Shown here one piece after another: positions 1-9,405 of a DNA stretch of 48,369 nucleotides. Origin of the DNA: Prochlorococcus sp. AG-388-F11 (GTDB lineage: Bacteria > Cyanobacteriota > Cyanobacteriia > PCC-6307 > Cyanobiaceae); NCBI GenBank assembly GCA_003279845.1, contig QCGP01000009.1:1-48369 (forward strand). The letters are read 5' to 3'. Position numbers and translations under genes: made by a program. The notes under the pieces are model-generated. The model saw nothing but the letters and a program-made list of their open reading frames with translations, was not told the origin of the DNA and made no database searches. Each line of letters opens with the position of its first letter. Position 1 is the first letter of the stretch.

Positions 1-1866
1 GTAATAAGCCACCTAAATGCAGTAAATAATTCTGAAAGTCTTAGAGATATTTATTCAAAATTTCTTCCCGAGATTATTAGCTTGAGTAACAGATTCGGAC
101 AAAGTAAAATAATTTACAATTCTTTAGTAAAGCTTAAAGAGACTAATAACTTTGACCAAATTAAAAACAGAATTTTAGATAAAGAAATTCTTGATATGCA
201 GCACAGAGGAATTTCATTACAAAAAAATGATCAAGAAGAATTCAACAACATATCAGAAAAGCTTGGAAAGCTATCAACGGACTTTAGCAACAATGTTCTT
301 GATGCCACTAACAGTTGGTTTTTAATATTAAATAAAAAATCTGAAGTCGATGGTCTTCCTGAAAGAGTACTTGAATTGATGGCAATTTCCGCTCACGATC
401 ACTTAAAAAAAGATGACGAAGTTGATATTAAAAATGGTCCGTGGAAATTAAGTCTGGACATTCCAACTTATACCTCTTTTATGACATATGCCATCGACAG
501 GGGTCTTAGAGAAAAACTATATAAGGCATTCGTTAGTAGGGCCTCTCAAGGAGAGAAAAATAACTCTCAAATTATTGAAGAGATATTATCTCTAAGAACT
601 CAACAGGCTAAACTTCTCGGTTATAAAAGTTGGGCAGAACTTAGTTTGTCAACAAAAATGGCGAAAGAAATTAAAAATGTTGAAAAACTTTTAGAAGAAT
701 TGAGAGAGCCAGCATGCAAAACAGCAAAAATTGAATTAGAAACGCTCGATAAGTTTTCTAAATCTAGTGGTTTTCCTAAATCGCAAAATATTGAGCCATG
801 GGATATTAGTTATTGGTCTGAACTTCTTAGAAAGGAGAAGCTTAATTTAGATCAAGAGTCTTTGAGACCTTGGTTCCCACTAAATGATGTTTTGAAAGGT
901 TTATTCAAATTAAGTGAAAAGCTTTTTGAAATCAAAGTAGTAGAGGCAACCGATGAGGCACCTTTGTGGAATGACGACGTTTTATTTTTTAATATCCTCA
1001 ATAAAGAAGATACCAAAATAGCATCTTTTTACCTTGATCCATATTCTCGGCCTGAATCAAAAAGAGGAGGGGCTTGGATGGATGAATGTTTAAATAAAAA
1101 TATTATTGGCAAGAATATCCTTCCAGTAGCTTATCTTGTTTGCAATCAAACTCCCCCATCAAAAGATAAACCTAGTTTGATGAGTTTTGAAGAAGTTCAG
1201 ACACTGTTCCATGAATTTGGGCATGGTCTTCAACACATGCTTACTACTGTAGATTTACCTCAAGCAGCCGGTATTAATAATGTTGAATGGGATGCAGTCG
1301 AACTTCCAAGTCAATTTATGGAAAACTGGTGTTTTCATAAAAATACACTAATGAATATTGCTAAACATTACCAAACAGGAGAAGAATTATCTGATGAAAA
1401 CTTTGAGAAACTATTAAAGAACAGGACTTTTAATTGTGGGATGGCTACACTCAGACAACTTCATTTTGCGATTACAGATCTCAGATTGCACAGTAATCTT
1501 GACAAAAACAAAGGTATAACTGCAGATGAAATCAGAAGAGAAATTGCAAAAAACACCACTGTTATTGCACCAATTCAAGAAGATCAATTTCTTTGTTGTT
1601 TTAGTCATATATTTGCAGGTGGATATTCTGCAGGATATTACTCATATAAGTGGGCTGAGGTACTAAGTGCTGATGCTTTTTCTATGTTCGAAGAAGCTGA
1701 TCTAGAAAATGCTGAAGATTTAAAGTTAATAGGAAAGAAATTTAGGGACACAATACTTAGCTTAGGAGGAAGCTTATCTCCACTACAGATATTCAAACTA
1801 TTCAGAGGGAGAGCGCCGCAAACAGATTCCTTAATAAGACACTTAGGTCTATCTGAAGCTACATAA
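1..1866 (+). CDS. prlC: M3 family oligopeptidase, 5' end cut by window
   Basis: Zinc metallopeptidase of the thimet oligopeptidase family (M3), which in bacteria degrades oligopeptides and cleaved signal peptides in the cytosol. The zinc motif HEFGH is visible around codons 404-408 counted from base 1, inside FHEFGHGLQHML, followed by the downstream Glu-containing segment NVEWDAVELPSQFMENW. The frame is open from the first base of the window, so the gene starts upstream; the TTG at base 82 is an internal Leu codon, not a start. About 621 codons are present, against roughly 700 for the family, so perhaps 80 residues are missing. Its last 8 bases overlap the end of the convergent hydrolase gene. 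Family assignment is firm; substrate is inferred. Confidence 0.93.
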   Translation, partial: VISHLNAVNNSESLRDIYSKFLPEIISLSNRFGQSKIIYNSLVKLKETNNFDQIKNRILDKEILDMQHRGISLQKNDQEEFNNISEKLGKLSTDFSNNVLDATNSWFLILNKKSEVDGLPERVLELMAISAHDHLKKDDEVDIKNGPWKLSLDIPTYTSFMTYAIDRGLREKLYKAFVSRASQGEKNNSQIIEEILSLRTQQAKLLGYKSWAELSLSTKMAKEIKNVEKLLEELREPACKTAKIELETLDKFSKSSGFPKSQNIEPWDISYWSELLRKEKLNLDQESLRPWFPLNDVLKGLFKLSEKLFEIKVVEATDEAPLWNDDVLFFNILNKEDTKIASFYLDPYSRPESKRGGAWMDECLNKNIIGKNILPVAYLVCNQTPPSKDKPSLMSFEEVQTLFHEFGHGLQHMLTTVDLPQAAGINNVEWDAVELPSQFMENWCFHKNTLMNIAKHYQTGEELSDENFEKLLKNRTFNCGMATLRQLHFAITDLRLHSNLDKNKGITADEIRREIAKNTTVIAPIQEDQFLCCFSHIFAGGYSAGYYSYKWAEVLSADAFSMFEEADLENAEDLKLIGKKFRDTILSLGGSLSPLQIFKLFRGRAPQTDSLIRHLGLSEAT

Positions 1867-2452
1867 TAATTTCATCGATTATTTTGTTTACCACAGATTT
1901 ATTTCTTACCAGATTTATATGTTTATAGACTTTTACTGATATTTTTTTCCCAAAATTTAAATTAGTCCACCAACTTGGGAAAACCATTAGATCCCAATAT
2001 GTAAAAAAATTTATACACTCGATATCATCAAGAAAAAAATCATTATTTGAAAGTTCTCTCATAAACTTACTATTTATTTTCATTTCTGATATTCCTCTAA
2101 AAGGATATATAGGTATTAATTGAGCCGTCAATGTTCCTTTGTGAGGGGAACCTATTGATATTAATCTTCTTGTTCTTTTATATCCATTAAATTTTTGAAG
2201 CCAGTACCTACCAATTATTCCACCCATAGAAAATCCCAAAATATCTATTTTTTTTTCTAAACCGTATTTCTCTAAAATTAATTTGTTTAATATATTTGTT
2301 AAATCAATAATTGAAGTAATTCCATATGAATGATCAAGAGTCGGAGCAAAATAATCTATTCCAATTTCATCAAGTTTTGAGGTGATAGAAGAAAAAATAC
2401 TTGAAGTATTCCAAAGACCATGGATCAATATAATGGGATTTCTTTTTTCCAA
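1859..2452 (-). CDS. alpha/beta-hydrolase, lipase/acyltransferase-like
   Basis: A 197-residue alpha/beta-hydrolase. The oxyanion-side motif ILIHGLWN lies at residues 8-15, the nucleophile elbow GFSMGG puts the catalytic Ser at residue 75, and a His at about 178 (HINLVRN) is the likely third triad member. This pattern matches small cyanobacterial lipase/esterase-like proteins of the triacylglycerol-lipase superfamily; the substrate cannot be told from sequence. The start is TTG at 2452, since no in-frame ATG precedes the first beta-strand. It lies 5 bp after folB on the same strand and so probably shares its transcript. It converges on and overlaps the M3 peptidase end by 8 bp. Confidence 0.8.
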   Translation of the reverse strand: MEKRNPIILIHGLWNTSSIFSSITSKLDEIGIDYFAPTLDHSYGITSIIDLTNILNKLILEKYGLEKKIDILGFSMGGIIGRYWLQKFNGYKRTRRLISIGSPHKGTLTAQLIPIYPFRGISEMKINSKFMRELSNNDFFLDDIECINFFTYWDLMVFPSWWTNLNFGKKISVKVYKHINLVRNKSVVNKIIDEIIM

Positions 2453-2457
2453 AACTT

Positions 2458-2820
2458 TTACTTATTTTCAAGAATTCTTACTATTGAAACCTTTCCATCG
2501 AAACCTAAAATTGGAGGATTACATTTTGTCAAAATAATTTTAATCTTACAAAGCTTAAATTCATTATCAATAATTTCTAAAATTGCGCTTGAATATTTTT
2601 CGATTGTAAAACAATATATTTTCTTTGATTGACCTTTTAAAATGTCAACTAATTTTGAATAGTCAACTGTTTTTTTAATATCATCATTTGCAGTACACTT
2701 TTCAAAATCAGTCCACAAAAATATATCCAAACTAAATAGTTGTCCCAATTCCCTTTCTTCATCAAGAACACCCACTCTAGCCCAAAGTTTTATATTCTCA
2801 ATTTTCAAAAATGTTTCCAT
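2458..2820 (-). CDS. folB: dihydroneopterin aldolase
   Basis: Folate biosynthesis enzyme converting 7,8-dihydroneopterin to 6-hydroxymethyl-dihydropterin plus glycolaldehyde. The 120-residue length is typical. The N-terminal segment IENIKLWARVGVLDEERELGQ carries the conserved pterin-binding Glu (residues 21-22), and KIILTKCNPP near the C-terminus carries the catalytic-Lys region. I start it at the ATG at 2820 (METFLKIEN): the frame is open further upstream, but the extra 20 residues overlap the end of proA and do not look like the family. It lies 10 bp downstream of proA and 5 bp upstream of the hydrolase gene, within one minus-strand run. Confidence 0.9.
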   Translation of the reverse strand: METFLKIENIKLWARVGVLDEERELGQLFSLDIFLWTDFEKCTANDDIKKTVDYSKLVDILKGQSKKIYCFTIEKYSSAILEIIDNEFKLCKIKIILTKCNPPILGFDGKVSIVRILENK

Positions 2821-2830
2821 CTTAAAAAAT

Positions 2831-4141
2831 TCAAAGGTCCTTATGAGTATAAATAGCTTTTCCAGATGTAAAATCATCAACTATATTCCCGTTACCTCCT
2901 AGGAAATATTTATATGTAACAAGACCCTCTAGACCTACAGGTCCCCTTGGTGGAAGAGTTTGAGTAGATATACCAACTTCAGCTCCGAATCCATATCTAA
3001 ACCCATCTGCAAACCTAGTAGAGCAATTATGGAAAACACCTGCACTATCAACTACATTCATAAATTTATTGGCAGTATTTGAATTTTCAGTAATTATTCC
3101 ATCTGTATGTTTTGAACTATATTTTTGAATATGTGTTATTGCTTCCTCAAGATCATCAACAATTTTTATCGATAAAATTAAATCCAAATATTCAGTTTTC
3201 CAATCTTCTAGACTAGCCTCATACTTCAACCCTAATTCAACTGATCTCTTATCTCCAATTAATTTAACATCATTAGAATTAAACAACGGGATGGCCTTTT
3301 CTAAAAAAGCTGGCGCGATATCTTTATGGACTAATAAAGTTTCGATAGCATTACATGCTGCAGGATATTGAATTTTGCTGTCCAAAGCGACAGATAAAGC
3401 CATCTCTAGATTTGCCTCAATATCTATAAACAAATGACAAATTCCATCAGCATGACCTAGTACAGGAATTCTTGTATTCTCCTGAATAAATTTAACTAAT
3501 TCATTACTTCCTCTTGGAATTATTAAATTAATATATTTCTCAAGACTTAACATCCCCATGCTATCTTTTCTGCTTGTTAGTAAACATATTGCATTTTTAT
3601 CAAGACCGGATTTATTTAAACCTTCTTGCAATGCTTTTACTATTGAAGTATTTGTCAAATTGGCTTCACTACCACCTTTTAGCATTACTCCATTACCTGA
3701 TCTTATTGCTAAAGAACTAATCTGCATCACGGCATCTGGCCTAGATTCAAAAATAACCCCTAAGACGCCAATCGGCACAGTTTTTCTCTCTAAGATCAAT
3801 CCCTTTGAAAGCTCTCTTTTAATTTGAACTTGATTTACGGGATCAGCCAATTCTCCCACTTTTCTTACTCCTTCAATTCCTGAATTTAATTTTTCTTTTG
3901 ATAACTTTAATCTAGAAAGTAAAGCCCTAGAAATACCCTTTTTTTCTGCACTTGAGTAATCTGCATTATTGGCCTCTAATATTTCTTTAGAATTTTTTTC
4001 TAGATAATCAGCCATAAAATTTAAGGCTTTAATTCGATTTTGATTTCCAGTCTGACTTATTTTTATTGATGCCAAACGAACTTTATCAGCTTTTTCTAGA
4101 AGATCATTACGTGGTTGAGGAACTTCAAAGATATTTGCCAT
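2831..4141 (-). CDS. proA: gamma-glutamyl phosphate reductase
   Basis: Second enzyme of proline biosynthesis: NADPH-dependent reduction of gamma-glutamyl phosphate to glutamate-5-semialdehyde, in the cytosol. The 436-residue length fits ProA. Visible family features are the nucleotide-binding stretch VPIGVLGVIFESRPDA (about residues 120-135), the catalytic Cys in YPAACNAIETLLVH and the C-terminal GPVGLEGLVTYKYFL. The start is ATG. It heads a minus-strand group with folB and the lipase-like gene; the preceding 66-bp gap to the large TamB-like gene is AT-rich with no clear terminator. Confidence 0.97.
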   Translation of the reverse strand: MANIFEVPQPRNDLLEKADKVRLASIKISQTGNQNRIKALNFMADYLEKNSKEILEANNADYSSAEKKGISRALLSRLKLSKEKLNSGIEGVRKVGELADPVNQVQIKRELSKGLILERKTVPIGVLGVIFESRPDAVMQISSLAIRSGNGVMLKGGSEANLTNTSIVKALQEGLNKSGLDKNAICLLTSRKDSMGMLSLEKYINLIIPRGSNELVKFIQENTRIPVLGHADGICHLFIDIEANLEMALSVALDSKIQYPAACNAIETLLVHKDIAPAFLEKAIPLFNSNDVKLIGDKRSVELGLKYEASLEDWKTEYLDLILSIKIVDDLEEAITHIQKYSSKHTDGIITENSNTANKFMNVVDSAGVFHNCSTRFADGFRYGFGAEVGISTQTLPPRGPVGLEGLVTYKYFLGGNGNIVDDFTSGKAIYTHKDL

Positions 4142-4207
4142 AATATTTTTTAGTTAATTTAATAATAATTCAAATTAACGATTCTTTAAAGTAAATTCCC
4201 TTCTGAG

Positions 4208-7200
4208 TTAATATCTAAAAAATAATTGAACTTGACTTTTCCAATCCCCATTGGAATCATAAGAACCTAATAATTCTAAGTTTGGATTTGCCTGAAAAGT
4301 CAAAATTCCTAAAGGTGAAATATCATCTCTACCTGGAACTGTTTGAAAGGCAAAATTCATCGCATCAGTAATATCAAGCCCTATTTCCGCTATCCAAGCT
4401 TGAGAAGAAAATTCCTCATTAGAAGATGATTCTCCATCATTTTCTATATCTAAATTTTCATTTGAAAAAATATTATTTAAGGAATCATTATTTTCTATTA
4501 TCGCGGGATATAAAGAAAACTGAAATCTTTCACTAAAAGCATCAGCATTATTAACTTGAGAAATAAATGCTCTATTTATTAAATTTGCAGAGTTACCTCC
4601 AATTAAACCAATTATTTGTGATCTGTTATAACTTGGGGTACTCCTTAATTGGATTCTTCTATTTTCATCTTCAAAAGATAATTGATCCAAAAAACCTTCG
4701 TAAGATGCTTCAATTTTGATAAGTCTTGAATTGCCAATACCAAATGATCCAAAACCACTCGAAGTAGTATTTACATCAAGATCACTTGAGATGATTGAAT
4801 CCTGATTATTTTCACTTATAGGTATTATAGAATCTGGAACTTTACTAACCAGAGAAAAATTAATAAATGGAACAACGCCACTTCTTGATGCAAATAAAAT
4901 ATAATTATCTTTATTTTTATCAAGTTTAAACGGAGTCGTATATAGATTAGCTCTACCTTTTTTAAGATAAATTAGACCTCTAGCATTTAAATCTTTTCCT
5001 ATGTTTCCATTTATATTAAGATTTAATTTAGTATCTAAATAAGCTTGAACTATTTCTGAATATTGAAGTTTAAAATCTGGACCAAGTTTTAATTTAAGAT
5101 TATTAAAACTCAAATTATCCAAATAATTAGGTAATGTTTCTCCTAAAAGAACTGAATTTAAAATTGTTTCATTTGAAATTATTTCAATACTCTGATTATT
5201 ATTCCAGTATAATTCTGGCCAATCCTTTTTATCTTCCTTTCGTATAATATTTTTATCTAATTTATTATTTTGATTATTGCTATTAAAGTTAATAAATCCA
5301 TTATTAAGAGATAAATTACCTCCCATAACAGGATTTTCAAATGATCCACTTAAATCCATATCTGAATCGATAAGAAAATTAAAATTGTCTGTCTTTAAAG
5401 TGAATTTATTCGTTATTATTTTAATTTCTGATTTACCAGAGTAATTCTTACTATAAAAAGGCAAAGAACCTCTTATAAAAATATCTCCAGAATCTTCCGA
5501 TTTTGCTTTAAGATTCTTGATTTCTAAAGAGTCAAAATCAAAAATTATCAAGCTATTGATATCTTTTATTATGTTGTTATAAAAATCAATTTCGGAATCT
5601 TTAATTACAATAAACCCGTTCAATATTGGTTTATTTAAATTCCCTTTTATTATCATCCGAAGATTCACCTCACCTTCTTTAAAGGTAAAGTATTCATCAG
5701 CAAAAATATCTATTAATTCAATAAATTTTCCATTACCAATCAATCTTAGATCTAATTTATCTGATTTATTTACTGGTATTGAGCCTTCAATATTAATTGG
5801 AATTTCAGAGTCATTTATTAAAAGTGAAAAATCAATATCAAAAATAGAATTTTTAAATTCAATTAGTCCCTTATCAAATACTATTTTTTTATTTTCTATC
5901 GATAAATTTTCAGAAAAAATTTCACTAAAAAAAGATTTTGCATCAAGATCATAAAATAAATTCATATCCAACCCGCCTATAAAATCTCTTGGTTGATTTA
6001 AAAAAATATTTGCAGTGCTTAATGGTAGTTTTTTAATTTTTAAATAACCTTTACCTCTTAATAATCCACCTTCTAAATTAATAGAAAATTCTTCTTTTCT
6101 ATTTTTGTAATCATCTCTAGAGACATCAAGATAGCCATTTAATTTCGCATTTAATTTATAGTTGCTTGGCCTATCCCCCTCAATTGAAACTTTTGCATTA
6201 TATCTACTGCTAAATTTATTTAAATATTTTTTTAAGTTAAATTTTTCATCTAAGTCACTATTATTTTCAATAAAGTTATTTATAAAATCAATCCTCTCTT
6301 TAAACGAATTATTTTGTTTATTTATTTCAAAATCATCCAAAATATTGGACTTTATAGTTGGAATAACTTTTTTATTATCAAAATTAAAAATATCAAGTGC
6401 AGTCAGGACCGTCCAACTAGTACTTATATTTTTAAAGTCTAAATTAATTAAATTATCTTTATTTGAATCATAATTGACTTCTATAATACCTCCATCGATT
6501 GGATATAATGAAGAGTTGACATTAAAAATATTGTTTTTAAAGCTAAAATCAAATAAAGAATTATCTAGCTCTATATTTCTATATTTACCCAGACTCCAAG
6601 CGAGTCGCCCATTAAGATCAGACTGGTCTGAAGATATTGATCCAGAACCATTAATAATTCCTTTTATTCTATCGAATTGATTATCTCTTATTGATAATTC
6701 AAGTTCATCAAGAGGAAAATTATTAGCTGTCCAAATATAATTATCATTCTCTTTAAATACTTCTATGCTTCCTTTATTAGAATTAAAAATTCTACTAAAA
6801 GATACATTATCTAATCTCAAATTAGAATCAAACTTTATAGAGAGAAATGAAGGTATGGGTGAGTATCTATTTTTCATATTTAAAATAAATTTATCATTAT
6901 TATTAATATCGCCCTCCCATATTTCTCTGATGCGAATCCCTTTAAAGTGCGGATAATCAACACTAAACTTTATTAAAATATCGGGATCACTAATTTTTCC
7001 TTTTAATTCGCCTTTAGCAGTAATGAAACCCCTAATATCATTATTTCGGAAAATATTTAAATTAGATAACTGAGTTCTATTTATTTTGAAACTAGAGTCG
7101 ATATCACCAAAATTAATTCCTCTTCTATCAAACCAATAGGGGACATTCCCAGATAGTTCAATATCTGGATTCAGACTGTCAACATATCCAACGCTTCCTT

Positions 7201-8164
7201 TTAGATCAATTTTATTAAAACTTTTATTAAATGGGATATTTAGATTAAAGTTTGAATTCAAAGTTCCGTAATTTAAATTTTCGGAATTTCCTATTAAACT
7301 ATTTTCTTTGCAAAAAAACCTAGTTGAATCTGAATTTATATTCTCTGAGAAATCTTCTGGTTTTATTTTTAAATTAGTAAAAGAAAACCTTCCTTTACAA
7401 AATGTTTGTGTTGATGATTTATTAAATTTAAAGTTAGATTTAAAATTACCCTTTTTAAAGCTAATTTTTCTGTTCCCAATACTATATTCAGAGCTCTCAA
7501 GATCTAATCCTCTAGAAAATAACTCCAGCTTTAAAAAGTCTTTATTTAGTTTTGTATTAAATTTAAATTCTAAAAGACCTTTACCTTCAAAATTTGATTT
7601 TATATTTGCAATAATTTGTCTATTACTTGACTTGTAGATAAAATTTCCTTTTACTTTTGTTTTTAATCCTGCTTTTTTAAACTTAAGGATTGAATATTTA
7701 TTTAAGTTAAAGTTCAATTCATACTTTGATTCTGATTTTTTTGTACTTTGAGCATTTTTATAAGATTCGTCCCTTTTAAAAAAATCATTATCTATATTTA
7801 TAGCGGCTTCCTTAGGACTTATTTTTACAATCCATTTTTGTTTTAAAAAAGATCTAAAAGGCATAATGCCCACATAAACATTTTTAGCTTTAATTTCAGA
7901 ATCTATATTTTTTTTATCATTAATTTTTGAATTCCCCAAAGAAATACCTAGAAATCTAATTCCCACATAATCACCTAAATCAACATTTTTATCTAAAAGA
8001 TTCTCAATACTTTTTTCTAGTTCTAATTTCCTAGAACTATACGTTTCTTTTAAAAAATTATTTAATAAAAAAGTGCCTAAAAAACCTAAGGGTAAAAGCA
8101 TCCCTACTAAAAGAATCTTAGTATTTAAATTTAGAGATCTAATTTTTTTCAAGTTAGAGCCCAA
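4208..8164 (-). CDS. TamB / TIC236-like inter-membrane protein (DUF490)
   Basis: A very large protein (1318 residues), the largest in the window. One hydrophobic N-terminal segment (about residues 17-36, ILLVGMLLPLGFLGTFLLNN) anchors it in the inner membrane. The rest is a long, Asn/Ser/Ile-rich series of beta-strand repeats, as in AsmA/TamB proteins that span the periplasm as a lipid-conducting groove. The C-terminal part (FGSFGIGNSRLIKIEASYEGFL and the last 100 residues, ending in an aromatic residue) matches the DUF490/TamB domain. Plant TIC236 is the chloroplast homologue; lipid transport or outer-membrane protein assembly is the inferred role. Start is TTG at 8164. It is divergent from the Ycf51-like gene across 52 bp. 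Confidence 0.85.
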   Translation of the reverse strand: MGSNLKKIRSLNLNTKILLVGMLLPLGFLGTFLLNNFLKETYSSRKLELEKSIENLLDKNVDLGDYVGIRFLGISLGNSKINDKKNIDSEIKAKNVYVGIMPFRSFLKQKWIVKISPKEAAINIDNDFFKRDESYKNAQSTKKSESKYELNFNLNKYSILKFKKAGLKTKVKGNFIYKSSNRQIIANIKSNFEGKGLLEFKFNTKLNKDFLKLELFSRGLDLESSEYSIGNRKISFKKGNFKSNFKFNKSSTQTFCKGRFSFTNLKIKPEDFSENINSDSTRFFCKENSLIGNSENLNYGTLNSNFNLNIPFNKSFNKIDLKGSVGYVDSLNPDIELSGNVPYWFDRRGINFGDIDSSFKINRTQLSNLNIFRNNDIRGFITAKGELKGKISDPDILIKFSVDYPHFKGIRIREIWEGDINNNDKFILNMKNRYSPIPSFLSIKFDSNLRLDNVSFSRIFNSNKGSIEVFKENDNYIWTANNFPLDELELSIRDNQFDRIKGIINGSGSISSDQSDLNGRLAWSLGKYRNIELDNSLFDFSFKNNIFNVNSSLYPIDGGIIEVNYDSNKDNLINLDFKNISTSWTVLTALDIFNFDNKKVIPTIKSNILDDFEINKQNNSFKERIDFINNFIENNSDLDEKFNLKKYLNKFSSRYNAKVSIEGDRPSNYKLNAKLNGYLDVSRDDYKNRKEEFSINLEGGLLRGKGYLKIKKLPLSTANIFLNQPRDFIGGLDMNLFYDLDAKSFFSEIFSENLSIENKKIVFDKGLIEFKNSIFDIDFSLLINDSEIPINIEGSIPVNKSDKLDLRLIGNGKFIELIDIFADEYFTFKEGEVNLRMIIKGNLNKPILNGFIVIKDSEIDFYNNIIKDINSLIIFDFDSLEIKNLKAKSEDSGDIFIRGSLPFYSKNYSGKSEIKIITNKFTLKTDNFNFLIDSDMDLSGSFENPVMGGNLSLNNGFINFNSNNQNNKLDKNIIRKEDKKDWPELYWNNNQSIEIISNETILNSVLLGETLPNYLDNLSFNNLKLKLGPDFKLQYSEIVQAYLDTKLNLNINGNIGKDLNARGLIYLKKGRANLYTTPFKLDKNKDNYILFASRSGVVPFINFSLVSKVPDSIIPISENNQDSIISSDLDVNTTSSGFGSFGIGNSRLIKIEASYEGFLDQLSFEDENRRIQLRSTPSYNRSQIIGLIGGNSANLINRAFISQVNNADAFSERFQFSLYPAIIENNDSLNNIFSNENLDIENDGESSSNEEFSSQAWIAEIGLDITDAMNFAFQTVPGRDDISPLGILTFQANPNLELLGSYDSNGDWKSQVQLFFRY

Positions 8165-8216
8165 AAATAGAGTAGGCTTACAAAATATAAGAAATTAATC
8201 AGGTCAAAGCCACTAA

Positions 8217-8660
8217 ATGTCTTTTTTTGAACTATTAGAGAACACACCCAAAATTTTTGGATTCTTTGGAATATTTCTTTTCATTTGCACATTAGCATCT
8301 TTTATATTTAATTTTGGTTTTAAATTTCGAATAATTGGAGCAACTATCTTTTCATTATTGCTTTCTTTGAGTAGTTGGGCATTTATACAAAGTTACACCG
8401 AAAAGGTTGTAATAGAAGGTGCAAAATATGTTCCAATTGTTTATGACAATGGGTTTGATTTGATTATTGCTAAAGCAGATGAGGACTTTCCAGAAGAATC
8501 AATTGAACCAACTTTAAAACAATTATCGGAAAACCTAAGAAAAGGTAGCAGATCTGGTGCGAATGTAAAAATAAAGATAAGAAAACTTGAAAAAATTTCA
8601 GATGGTTTAAGCAAACCAGTGGTCATAGGAGAAGTTCAGAAAAATGTCAAAATGAATTAG
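8217..8660 (+). CDS. Ycf51-like (DUF2518) membrane protein
   Basis: A 147-residue protein with two closely spaced hydrophobic segments near the N-terminus (about residues 15-32 and 38-57), then a soluble charged C-terminal domain containing GAKYVPIVYDNGFDLIIAKA. This architecture matches the Ycf51/DUF2518 family found in cyanobacteria and red-algal plastids; no biochemical role is established. ATG start, 11 bp before the DUF4332 gene, so the two are probably co-transcribed. Confidence 0.75.
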   Translation: MSFFELLENTPKIFGFFGIFLFICTLASFIFNFGFKFRIIGATIFSLLLSLSSWAFIQSYTEKVVIEGAKYVPIVYDNGFDLIIAKADEDFPEESIEPTLKQLSENLRKGSRSGANVKIKIRKLEKISDGLSKPVVIGEVQKNVKMN

Positions 8661-8671
8661 TCTGTTAAACA

Positions 8672-9079
8672 ATGAAAAGTAAAACCTTTTTAGATTTTTT
8701 GCCAACTAATTTTAGACATGAGAAATCTTTTTTTATTCAAAATAATCTAACTGACTTTGAAAAATTAAGTAATCTTTCCGACTTAGATATAAATGAGATT
8801 CAAAGAAAATCTTCACTATGTACGTTGAATAATCTAAAGAAAATTAGAGCTATAGCTATTTTTAAAAAAGAAATTGGAATTTCTCCACCTCAAGCATATC
8901 TACTTTTACATTGCGGCATATCCTCTCTTAAGTCATTGTCACTATCTACTCCTTACGAATTAGAACGCAAAATTGGTAGATTAGAAAGAACTCTTAGAGT
9001 AAAAACTGAGACAGATACAACTTTTACTCTCTTAAAAAAATGGATTAAAAAAGCCAGTCAATTCGACAATTCCATTTGA
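8672..9079 (+). CDS. DUF4332 helix-hairpin-helix-like protein
   Basis: A 135-residue soluble protein with no signal peptide or membrane segment. The region ISPPQAYLLLHCGISSLKSLSLSTPYELERKIGR (split here as ISPPQAYLLLHCG and ISSLKSLSLSTPYELERKI) resembles the tandem helix-hairpin-helix folds of DUF4332, which often bind nucleic acid non-specifically. Function is unknown. It follows the Ycf51-like gene by 11 bp and precedes a small secreted protein. I am fairly sure it is a real gene and less sure of the family. Confidence 0.7.
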   Translation: MKSKTFLDFLPTNFRHEKSFFIQNNLTDFEKLSNLSDLDINEIQRKSSLCTLNNLKKIRAIAIFKKEIGISPPQAYLLLHCGISSLKSLSLSTPYELERKIGRLERTLRVKTETDTTFTLLKKWIKKASQFDNSI

Positions 9080-9131
9080 AATCTTGGATAAAAAAAATTT
9101 TTAATGTAGAATTTAAAAAAAGTTAATAATA

Positions 9132-9398
9132 ATGAAACCTTTGTTATTTTTGTTATTTTTATTTTCCAACTCTTTATACCCTGTTTTTAGTCAATCTAAC
9201 TTATTAGAAAGTGTAAAAAAGAATCCCAACGAAGCTAGGAATTTATGTAATAAGTTTAAAGAGTTTAATTCAAAAGGTATTTCAGCTAGTTCAGATAAAG
9301 CTATAGATTATGTATCAAATAAAAAAAAGTTAACTCCCGTTAACGCAGAGATATTTTCTATTTACGTCATTGGGCTGCACTGTCCAGACATTATCTAA
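9132..9398 (+). CDS. small secreted hypothetical protein
   Basis: An 88-residue protein that I cannot assign to a named family. It has a clear signal peptide: MKPLLFLLFLFSNSLYPVFS, with probable cleavage after about residue 20-21. The mature part is short and hydrophilic with two cysteines (in ARNLCNKF and GLHCPDII) that could form a disulphide in the periplasm. It ends 7 bp before the S15/CocE-like hydrolase, so the two are probably translated from one message; that is the only context clue. Confidence 0.65.
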   Translation: MKPLLFLLFLFSNSLYPVFSQSNLLESVKKNPNEARNLCNKFKEFNSKGISASSDKAIDYVSNKKKLTPVNAEIFSIYVIGLHCPDII

Positions 9399-9405
9399 AG
9401 CCTAA

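Noticed and set aside
2821..2880. Longer N-terminus for folB
   Set aside because: The extension overlaps the proA 3' end and is hydrophobic and unlike dihydroneopterin aldolases.
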